This document shows positions 6,648-11,726 of a stretch of DNA of 11,726 nucleotides, piece by piece. The stretch's first letter is position 1, and every line of letters begins with the position of its first letter. Position numbers and translations under genes: made by a program. The notes under the pieces are model-generated. The model did not search any database. It saw nothing but the letters and a program-made list of their open reading frames with translations, and was not told the DNA's origin. The stretch is taken from NCBI GenBank assembly GCA_026398675.1, contig JAPLSK010000330.1, positions 1 through 11,726 of the forward strand, read 5' to 3'. This stretch comes from a bacterium. GTDB taxonomy: Bacteria; RBG-13-66-14.

Positions 6648-8219
6648 CTACAGCTTCTCGGACACCGATTTCCCCTGCAGGAACAACAGGAGATAGTCGC
6701 GGCCGCCGGCCTTGGAGTCGGTCCCCGACATGTTGAACCCGCCGAAGGGCTGCACGTCCACCAACGCGCCGGTGCATTTGCGGTTGAGGTAGAGGTTCCC
6801 CGCGGAGAGCTCGCGCCGGCCGCGCTCCAGGTTCTCCCTCTTGCGCGAGTAGAGCGCGCCGGTGAGCCCGAAGGGGGTCGAGTTGGCGATGCGCACGATG
6901 TCGTCGAAATCCTTGGCCTTCACCACCGCGGTGACGGGGCCGAAAATCTCCTCCTGGGCCACGCGCGCGTTCCAGGGAACGTCCACGAACACCGTGGGCT
7001 CGATGTAGTACCCCCGGCGGCCGATGACCTGGACCGGCCTGCCCCCGCAGAGAAGGCGGGACTCCTTCTTGCCGATTTCAACGTAGGAGAGAATCTTGTC
7101 GTAGGAGTCCTGGGTGATGACCGGGCCGTGGTTGTTCACCGCCGGGCCGTCTATCCACTCCGTCGGGTCGTGGGTGACGATCTGGGGGATGCGCTTGGCG
7201 AGCTTCTCCACCACCTCGTCGTAGATTTTCCGGTGGACGATGGCGCGGCTGCCGGCGGAGCACTTCTGGCCCTGGTAGCCGAAGGCGGCCACGGCGACGC
7301 CCTCGACGAAGGCGTCCACGTCGGCGGTCTCGTCGGCGGCCATGAAGTCCTTGCCGCCCATCTCCAGCACCGTCCGCTTGAGCCACTTCTGCCCCGGGTG
7401 GACCTTGGCGGCGCGCTCGAAGATGCGCGTACCAACCTCCTTGGAGCCGGTGAAGTTGATGAACCGGGTCCGGGGGTGGTCCACGATGAGGTCGCCTATC
7501 TCGCCGCCGGAGCCGGGGATGAAGTTCAGCACGCCGGGGGGCAGGTTGAGCTCTTCGAAAATTTCGACCAGCTGCCAGGCGATGGCCGGGGCCGGGGTGG
7601 CGGGTTTCAGGCAGATGGTGTTCCCGGCGACGATGGGCGCCACGGTGATGCCGGCCATGATGGCGAAGGGGAAGTTCCAGGGCGGGAGAGCCACTCCCGC
7701 GCCCAGGGGGATATAGGAGTAGTCGTTCTCCTCGCCGGGCCAGGGGGTCAGCTCCCCCGACCGGGCGTAGCGAAGCGCCTCCCGGGCGTAGAACTCGAGG
7801 AAGTCAATCCCCTCGCAGGTGTCGGCGAAGGCCTCGATCCAGTTCTTCCCCTCCTCGTACACCATCCAGGCGGAGAGCTCGTAGACGCGGTCGCGGCAGA
7901 TTTGGGCGGCGTTCAGCACGTAGCGCGCCCGGTGCTCGGCGGGGACGAAACGCCAGCTCTCGAAGGCCGCGTCGGCCGACTCGATGGCCTTGGCGGCCAG
8001 CTCGGCCGTGCACTTGTGGAAAGTGCCGACCACCTGGTCCGTGTTACCGGGGTTGAGCGAGTCGAAGGTCCTGTGCGTCTCCACGTGCTCGCCGTTGATA
8101 ACCAGCGGGTATGTGCGGCCGAGCTTCGATTCGACCAGCTTCAGGGCCTCCTCCATTTTTTTCCGGGGGCCCGGTTCCGAGAAGTTCACGTAGGGTTCGT
8201 TTTTGAAGGGGGGCAGCAT
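6648..8219 (-). CDS. rocA: L-glutamate gamma-semialdehyde (1-pyrroline-5-carboxylate) dehydrogenase
   Basis: A cytoplasmic aldehyde dehydrogenase that oxidises glutamate-5-semialdehyde (from pyrroline-5-carboxylate) to glutamate with NAD+, the second step of proline and the last of arginine/ornithine catabolism. Numbered from the ATG at 8228, it shows PPWNFP (182-187, with oxyanion-hole Asn185), LKPA (207-210), FTGS (259-262), the general base Glu289 in LEMGGKD, the nucleophile Cys323 in GQKCSAGSR, and EEIFGP (426-431). The GGFNMSGTDSKAGG ending is typical of the Bacillus RocA/PruA stand-alone type. GGAGG (8229-8233) touches the ATG at 8228 but lies nine bases before the ATG at 8219. Starting there gives MLPPFKNEPYVNF, which aligns with the RocA N-terminus, so I chose 8219 (523 residues). 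No proline dehydrogenase or arginine-pathway gene is in the window, so the upstream supplier of substrate is unknown. Confidence 0.95.
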   Translation of the reverse strand: MLPPFKNEPYVNFSEPGPRKKMEEALKLVESKLGRTYPLVINGEHVETHRTFDSLNPGNTDQVVGTFHKCTAELAAKAIESADAAFESWRFVPAEHRARYVLNAAQICRDRVYELSAWMVYEEGKNWIEAFADTCEGIDFLEFYAREALRYARSGELTPWPGEENDYSYIPLGAGVALPPWNFPFAIMAGITVAPIVAGNTICLKPATPAPAIAWQLVEIFEELNLPPGVLNFIPGSGGEIGDLIVDHPRTRFINFTGSKEVGTRIFERAAKVHPGQKWLKRTVLEMGGKDFMAADETADVDAFVEGVAVAAFGYQGQKCSAGSRAIVHRKIYDEVVEKLAKRIPQIVTHDPTEWIDGPAVNNHGPVITQDSYDKILSYVEIGKKESRLLCGGRPVQVIGRRGYYIEPTVFVDVPWNARVAQEEIFGPVTAVVKAKDFDDIVRIANSTPFGLTGALYSRKRENLERGRRELSAGNLYLNRKCTGALVDVQPFGGFNMSGTDSKAGGRDYLLLFLQGKSVSEKL

Positions 8220-8271
8220 CGTGGCCATCCTCCGGGGTAGGGTTGGCGATGGTCTTTGAAAAGGCCCGGCG

Positions 8272-8300
8272 ATTATACGACGCCTACCGGGGGAAATAAA
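8272..8300 (-). promoter_or_regulatory. Sigma70-type promoter of the P5C dehydrogenase gene
   Basis: On the minus strand a perfect TATAAT (8272-8277) is preceded at 17 bases by TTTATT (8295-8300), a weak -35. The leader would be about 45 bases and includes the GGAGG at 8229-8233. Confidence 0.6.
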
Positions 8301-8318
8301 GGGCGGATGGTCCGGCTG

Positions 8319-8342
8319 CCGTCGGGAACCCCGTCGGAACCC
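8319..8342. repeat. Short tandem repeat in the divergent promoter region
   Basis: CCGTCGGGAACC (8319-8330) is followed directly by CCGTCGGAACCC (8331-8342), a near-perfect tandem of a 12-base unit. It lies between the two divergent promoters and could be a regulator-binding site or chance. Confidence 0.3.
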
Positions 8343-8413
8343 CCGGCTCGACCGGGTCGGAGGAAGTTGACTGCATTCCCCCCGGCCGGGAGCGGATGTC
8401 GGGGCGGGAGACC

Positions 8414-8442
8414 TTGACGGAGGGCTTGTTTTAGACTATATT
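8414..8442 (+). promoter_or_regulatory. Sigma70 promoter of the TPR gene
   Basis: TTGACG (8414-8419), then 17 bases, then TATATT (8437-8442), five of six matches in both boxes. Transcription would start near 8449, leaving a leader of about 50 bases. No activator or operator site can be named. Confidence 0.7.
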
Positions 8443-8498
8443 AGTAATGCCTTATCATTTCTTTAGCGCACCCGGAAACCCCAACCCCGGACGGTGGG

Positions 8499-10490
8499 AT
8501 GGAAACCCCGGAAGAAGCCCTGCGCTCGCTGCGCCTGAAGGTTGAGTGGTCGGGTTTCCCGCCCCTGTCTCCCCCGTGCTTCGTCCGGGAGGATCGGAAA
8601 AAGGCGCTCCTGAAGTGCTACCGGTTCCTCCTGGATGGGAGAACGGACGGGGCGCTCGAAATCCTAGAGGCCCTGAACGCCGAGGTCGAGGACGAAACCA
8701 ACCTCGCGGCGCTCTTGAACCTCGTCGCCTACTGCCGGATGGAGTCGGGCGACCACGAGACTGCCAAGGGCACCTACATGCAGGCCATGAGCGCGGGCCA
8801 GCGGCTCGCGAACCCGGGCATCCAGATGGACGCCCTGACGGGAATCAGCGTAACGGAGGCGTCTCTGGGCGAGTTCGGGCGGGCCAGGCACATCGTGCTC
8901 CACGGCATGGGCATCTCCGGCGCCGGCGACGTCGTCCAGCTGGCCACCCTTAAGCGCTCCCTGGGCTTCGTCGAGCGGATGGCGAACCAGCACGACGACG
9001 CCCTCGGCCCCCTGGGCGAAGCCCTGCGACTCTTCCGGGAAGCGGGCGACGACGTCGGAGCGGCCTGGACCCACCTCGATCTGGGCGCCTGTCACAAGCG
9101 GGCGGGCCGGTTCGCCGAGGCGGCGGCCTCCTTCTGTTCCTCGGTCGAGCGGTTCGATGCGCTTGAGTGCAAGCCCGGCATGTCCAAGGCCCTGATTCAG
9201 CTCGGGGCGGTCGAGGAGCTGCGCGGCAATGTGGAAGAGGGGCTCGACATCCTGAACCGCGCCCTCGTCATCGCCGAGGAGGCGGATCACAAACCGGGGA
9301 TCGCGCTTTGTCTGAACAATATCGGCGTCATCCTGAACCGCCGGGGCATGTACGAGAGCGCGATCGAGCACTTCAAACGCGCCCACCGAATAGCGGGGGT
9401 CATCGGCGACGTGTCCCTGGAGAGCGGGTCCGTCAACAACCTGGGGAACGTCTACTGCGACCGGGGCGAGCTGGACCTGGCCAAGGAGTCATACAAATCC
9501 GCCATCCAGAGCCAGAGACACTGCCGCAACGAGGAGATTCTGGTCGGTTATCTGGGCAACCTCGGCCTGGTGTACCTGGAGCTGGGCGAGTTCCGGAAGA
9601 GCGCGTCGTCACTAGAGGAGGCGGTATTTCTCTTCTCGAAGGGCAACAACCGCTTCGGCGAGGCGGTTATGCTCTCCAACCTCGCCGCCGTGTACATCGA
9701 AATAGGCAAATACAGGAAGGGGATGGGGCTTTGCGAACGGGCGCTCTCCATCTTCCGGGAGCTGGACACCTCGTGCGCCACCGCCGAGACGTTGTCTAAT
9801 CTGGGGTTCGCCCGCTCGCGCACAGGGGAGCACGAGCGCGCCGAAGAGGCCCTCGAGGAGGCCCTGAAGCTGCTCAAGGGGATCGAAGAGCCGAACATGC
9901 ACGCACAGATTCTGGTCAAAAAGGCGCAGGCCGAGGCGAACGCCGGAAAGGTTGACGGGGCGCTGGCCACGACGCGCAGGGCCCTGGGCATCTACAAGAA
10001 GCTGGGCCAGGCAAACAAGGTCACGTACTGCCAATCCATTCTGGCCAGGCTGCACGGCCTTTTGGGGAAGACGGAAGAGGCGGCACGTTTCATCGCCCAG
10101 GCGGAAGCCGGGGTGGAGGGGATGCCGGATTCGGTGGAAAAGCTGAAGTGCCGGCTGAACCTGGGGGCCGCGCTGCGAATGCTCGGGGACCGCCGGAAGG
10201 CGTACGATTACCTGCGCTCCGCGTACCTGGGGTTTCTCAAGATGAACGCGGCGCCGGGGCTGGCGCAGTCCCTCGGTGAGCTGGGGCTGCTCGCCCGCGA
10301 TACCGGCGATTTCCCCCAGGCTGCGGCGTACCTCGTCGCCGCGGTCGGGGCGCTGGACGCCCTCGAGGGGCATCCGCCGGAAAAAGAGATCATCGCGGCG
10401 GCCCTGGACGAGGCGCGGGCGGCCCTTACCCGGGAAAAACAAAAGCCGGCCGCCTTCGACCCCGCGAATCCGCCTGAGCTGGAGGATTGA
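8499..10490 (+). CDS. Large cytoplasmic tetratricopeptide-repeat (TPR) protein
   Basis: The 663-residue protein is nearly all TPR helices with a period of about 40 residues. The repeat signature (N/A-LG-x-GxxxxAxxxxxxAL) recurs at about 193-215, 235-257, 273-295, 313-335, 353-375, 393-415, 433-455, 473-495, 553-575 and 593-615, with degenerate units before residue 190. The long repeat period resembles kinesin-light-chain, Rap or LGN-type TPRs, which bind peptides or partner proteins. There is no signal peptide, membrane segment, DNA-binding or enzymatic domain, so a scaffold or regulator is the most that can be said. The N-terminus (1-45) and the acidic proline tail (650-663) are outside the repeats. 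ATG 8499 is the first in-frame start; the Shine-Dalgarno is weak (GGA seven bases upstream, or GGTGGG directly abutting). Part of this gene (residues about 200-277) is duplicated just downstream. Confidence 0.85.
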   Translation: METPEEALRSLRLKVEWSGFPPLSPPCFVREDRKKALLKCYRFLLDGRTDGALEILEALNAEVEDETNLAALLNLVAYCRMESGDHETAKGTYMQAMSAGQRLANPGIQMDALTGISVTEASLGEFGRARHIVLHGMGISGAGDVVQLATLKRSLGFVERMANQHDDALGPLGEALRLFREAGDDVGAAWTHLDLGACHKRAGRFAEAAASFCSSVERFDALECKPGMSKALIQLGAVEELRGNVEEGLDILNRALVIAEEADHKPGIALCLNNIGVILNRRGMYESAIEHFKRAHRIAGVIGDVSLESGSVNNLGNVYCDRGELDLAKESYKSAIQSQRHCRNEEILVGYLGNLGLVYLELGEFRKSASSLEEAVFLFSKGNNRFGEAVMLSNLAAVYIEIGKYRKGMGLCERALSIFRELDTSCATAETLSNLGFARSRTGEHERAEEALEEALKLLKGIEEPNMHAQILVKKAQAEANAGKVDGALATTRRALGIYKKLGQANKVTYCQSILARLHGLLGKTEEAARFIAQAEAGVEGMPDSVEKLKCRLNLGAALRMLGDRRKAYDYLRSAYLGFLKMNAAPGLAQSLGELGLLARDTGDFPQAAAYLVAAVGALDALEGHPPEKEIIAAALDEARAALTREKQKPAAFDPANPPELED

Positions 10491-10500
10491 CCCGGGTCAC

Positions 10501-10752
10501 GTGGTAAAAAAGCGGGCGGGCCGGTTCGCCGAGGCGGCGGCCTCCTTCCGTTCATCGGTGGAGCGGTTCGAGGCGCTTGGGTGCAAGCCCGGCATGGCCA
10601 AGGCCCTGATTGGGCTCGGGACTGTCGAGGAGCTGCGCGGCAACGTGGAGGAGGGGCTCGACACCCTGCGCCGCGCCCTCGCCGAGGAGGCGGATCACAA
10701 CCCGGGGATCGCGCTTTCCCTGAACGACATCGGCGTCATTCAGTATCTTTAG
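10501..10752 (+). pseudogene. Truncated second copy of two TPR units from the preceding gene
   Basis: Bases 10510-10739 align with 9096-9331 of the TPR gene: by hand count 209 of 230 aligned bases are identical, with one 6-base in-frame deletion (two residues, V-I). The copy is open from GTG 10501 to TAG 10750, which would give 83 residues beginning MVKKRAGRFAEAAAS, but it covers only two TPR units and ends abruptly in unrelated sequence. Sixteen codons differ, eleven of them changing the amino acid, so constraint looks relaxed. There is no good Shine-Dalgarno (GGAGGA lies 15 bases upstream, inside the end of the TPR gene). It is most simply the remnant of a tandem paralogue or of an unequal recombination; expression as a small TPR protein cannot be excluded. 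Confidence 0.75.
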
Positions 10753-10766
10753 TGGTTCGAACCGCT
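10751..10766. other. Inverted repeat between convergent genes
   Basis: AGTGGTTCGAACCGCT is self-complementary (one G-T pair) and overlaps both the TAG of the TPR fragment and the TAG of the secreted-protein gene. No T-tract follows on either strand, so it is at best a weak bidirectional stop. Confidence 0.3.
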
Positions 10767-11223
10767 ATTCGTAAAGCGCCTTTATCTCCCCCCAGCTTCC
10801 CGTTTCAACGCCCGTCGCGTCCTCGAACATCACCGCCAGCGTATCGTCCAGGATGTAACCCCGAGCGTCAGGGTCCAGAGGGTACCATACGCCCGGCGAC
10901 ACGGGGGGACCGATATCTACCGGACCGTAGTCGCCGCCGTCGGCGGTGTAAGGCGCCAGGTGTACGTCGGTAATATCGCCCATGAGGTCTTTCGTGGTCA
11001 AAACACGGGTTTGGCCCGGACCGAACTGGCCGTATACGCTGAAGTCCACCCGGCTCCCGGGTATTTCCACACCACCGTGGGTTAACCAAACTTCGCCGAA
11101 CTCGACCTGGTGGCTGCCGCTGCGGACGGCTATATTAAAGTAAGCGGCATCAACGGTGTTGACGAAAAGGAAAAAACCAACAGACATAACGACCGCCGGT
11201 AACGAAACGATATTCCCCTTCAT
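10765..11223 (-). CDS. Small secreted protein of unknown function
   Basis: The product has 152 residues. Residues 1-26 form a signal peptide: K2, a hydrophobic core (residues 5-21) and a probable cleavage site after VDA, giving a mature chain that starts AYFNIAVRSG. The mature part is about 126 residues, acidic, has no cysteine, and is rich in short alternating hydrophobic stretches (VEFGEVWLTH, VDFSVYGQFG, GYILDDTLAVMF), which suggests a beta-sheet domain. I recognise no family or catalytic motif. The ATG at 11223 has AGGAGG nine bases upstream (11233-11238), and a good promoter lies at 11282-11310, so the gene is probably expressed. It runs convergently to the TPR gene and its duplicate, and its upstream side is filled with dispersed repeats. 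No neighbour hints at a role. Confidence 0.8.
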   Translation of the reverse strand: MKGNIVSLPAVVMSVGFFLFVNTVDAAYFNIAVRSGSHQVEFGEVWLTHGGVEIPGSRVDFSVYGQFGPGQTRVLTTKDLMGDITDVHLAPYTADGGDYGPVDIGPPVSPGVWYPLDPDARGYILDDTLAVMFEDATGVETGSWGEIKALYE

Positions 11224-11281
11224 AGTAACCGACCTCCTCTTCGTTTTTTAACCACCTCTTAGTGTATGGACTTTCACAAAT

Positions 11282-11310
11282 ATTCTATAAGTAATTCACC
11301 TAATAATCAA
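11282..11310 (-). promoter_or_regulatory. Sigma70-type promoter of the small secreted-protein gene
   Basis: On the minus strand TTGATT (11305-11310), 17 bases, then TAGAAT (11282-11287), in an AT-rich block that contrasts with the GC-rich surroundings. The leader of about 50 bases holds the AGGAGG site. Confidence 0.65.
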
Positions 11311-11330
11311 CGAATTATTATCGAGCGGTT

Positions 11331-11412
11331 TCCTCTCCCAGGGGGAGGAGCAATTGCTCACGGGCCGGGGTGAGGGGCAAAAACGGCGGGGATAGAATCC
11401 CCGCTCTACATT
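11331..11412. repeat. Composite repeat: A module, A-tract and B hairpin
   Basis: The A module spans 11331-11377 (CCTCTCCCAGGGGGAGGAG ... CGGGCCGGGGTGAGGGG) and contains the perfect palindrome GAGCAATTGCTC (11348-11359). Five A (11379-11383) lead into GCGGGGAT (11386-11393), paired with ATCCCCGC (11397-11404), then TCTACATTC. As a terminator it would serve minus-strand transcription entering from the right. Confidence 0.75.
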
Positions 11413-11435
11413 CGTGCGAACCGCGGTGGATGACC

Positions 11436-11597
11436 GAACGGGCGGGTGTGGACACCCGCCCCTACGTCCAACCGCGAATCCGTCCCGTAGGGGCGACCGT
11501 CCACGGTCGCCCGCGGGCGGGTCAAGAGCCCCGCCCCTACGGGTCAGTTGCGAATCGCGCGTCAACCTCGTAGGGGCCGACCTTTAGGTCGGCCCGC
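11436..11597. repeat. Cluster of four hairpin repeats (B and C types)
   Basis: Stems: 11440-11449 with 11452-11461 (10 bp); 11491-11500 with 11503-11512 (10 bp); 11515-11521 with 11530-11536 (7 bp); and 11574-11583 with 11586-11595 (10 bp). Each is joined to GTAGGGGC or CCCCTACG, and short strings such as GTCCAACCGCGAATC separate them. The stems differ in sequence but keep pairing. No ORF here is credible. Confidence 0.75.
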
Positions 11598-11602
11598 AGT
11601 CC

Positions 11603-11690
11603 ACCTCTCCCCGTGGAAGCGGCGCGCCGACGTGGATGGGGGTGAGGGCTGCATTAGAAAAAAACGGCGGGGATATGAATCCCCGCCCTA
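11603..11690. repeat. Composite repeat: A module, A-tract and B hairpin (right end)
   Basis: The A module spans 11603-11648 (CCTCTCCCCGTGGAAGCGGC ... GGGGGTGAGGG). Seven A (11658-11664) precede GGCGGGGAT (11666-11674), paired with ATCCCCGCC (11679-11687), then CTACTGTG. Read on the minus strand, the stem is followed by G and seven T, a good intrinsic-terminator shape for a gene beyond the window edge. Confidence 0.75.
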
Positions 11691-11697
11691 CTGTGTT

Positions 11698-11726
11698 AAG
11701 GCGGGGCCAATAAACCGGCCCCCTTT
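11698..11726. other. Hairpin cut by the window edge
   Basis: GGGGCC (11703-11708) pairs with GGCCCC (11717-11722) across an 8-base loop, and AAGG/CCTT flanks extend it with one mismatch. The last bases are TTT, so this may be a terminator continuing outside the window. Confidence 0.3.

Noticed and set aside
6600..8240. 546-codon open frame on the plus strand opposite the P5C dehydrogenase
   Set aside because: It is the antisense shadow of a GC-rich gene with all ALDH catalytic motifs; the translation has no family features and is rich in G, V and H as expected from reversed codons.
9096..10739. Diversity-generating retroelement (template/variable repeat pair)
   Set aside because: The 21 differences are not biased to adenines of either copy, there is no reverse transcriptase, and one copy is internal to the gene.
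8499..10752. Rap-Phr-like quorum cassette (TPR protein followed by a small ORF)
   Set aside because: The small ORF is plainly a copy of the TPR gene itself, without a signal peptide; the nearby secreted protein is on the opposite strand and far too large for a Phr-type peptide.
11370..11597. Possible CRISPR array in the right-end repeat cluster
   Set aside because: The units are inverted repeats of differing sequence and irregular spacing, not identical direct repeats with unique spacers, and no cas gene is present.

Overview
The window is GC-rich bacterial chromosome carrying seven protein genes, one degenerate gene copy, and an unusually high load of short, dispersed, hairpin-forming intergenic repeats. 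Genes are well spaced and most have their own sigma70-type promoter. No rRNA, tRNA, CRISPR array, transposase or phage gene is visible. The style (high GC, stand-alone genes, many GTAGGGGC-type hairpin repeats between genes, two GT-C membrane enzymes of the DD-A/V-YI type) fits a poorly cultivated bacterial lineage known mainly from metagenomes, such as Coatesbacteria or a neighbour. That placement is inference from style only.

Left part, all on the minus strand and read from right to left. A radical SAM enzyme with a cobalamin-binding-like N-terminus (4691-5977, TTG start behind a strong AAGGAG) ends at a hairpin terminator built from a dispersed repeat. Next is a polytopic GT-C glycosyltransferase (2807-4432) with an extended -10 promoter and a conventional terminator. 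Then a probable small lipoprotein (1800-2468) and a second GT-C paralogue (120-1742) form a likely two-gene operon that again ends at a repeat hairpin. The two glycosyltransferases share the whole domain plan, including a run of five prolines at the very C-terminus. They probably transfer sugars from a polyprenyl-phosphate donor on the outer face of the cytoplasmic membrane; the acceptor is unknown.

Middle: 670 bases without a gene (5978-6647) hold two composite repeat elements plus older degenerate copies. RocA/PruA-type 1-pyrroline-5-carboxylate dehydrogenase (6648-8219, minus) makes glutamate from proline or ornithine breakdown and is the one gene with a secure biochemical assignment. It is divergent from a 663-residue tetratricopeptide-repeat protein (8499-10490, plus), which has a clear TTGACG-17-TATATT promoter.

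Right part: just after the TPR gene is a partial second copy of two of its own TPR units (about 91% identical over 230 bases, open but truncated). It is followed by a convergent gene for a small secreted protein (10765-11223, minus) with a good Shine-Dalgarno and promoter. The last 400 bases are packed with the same hairpin repeats.

The most distinctive signal is the repeat family. An A module (pyrimidine/purine-rich, CTCCCTCTCCC...GGGGTGAGGG) is followed by an A-tract and a B hairpin (GGCGGG...CCCGCC), sometimes with C hairpins (GTAGGGGC...GCCC). Apical base pairs differ between copies but are compensated. All B copies point the same way, and three lie directly behind minus-strand stop codons, where they look like portable terminators. 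I do not see a convincing new defence or secretion system.
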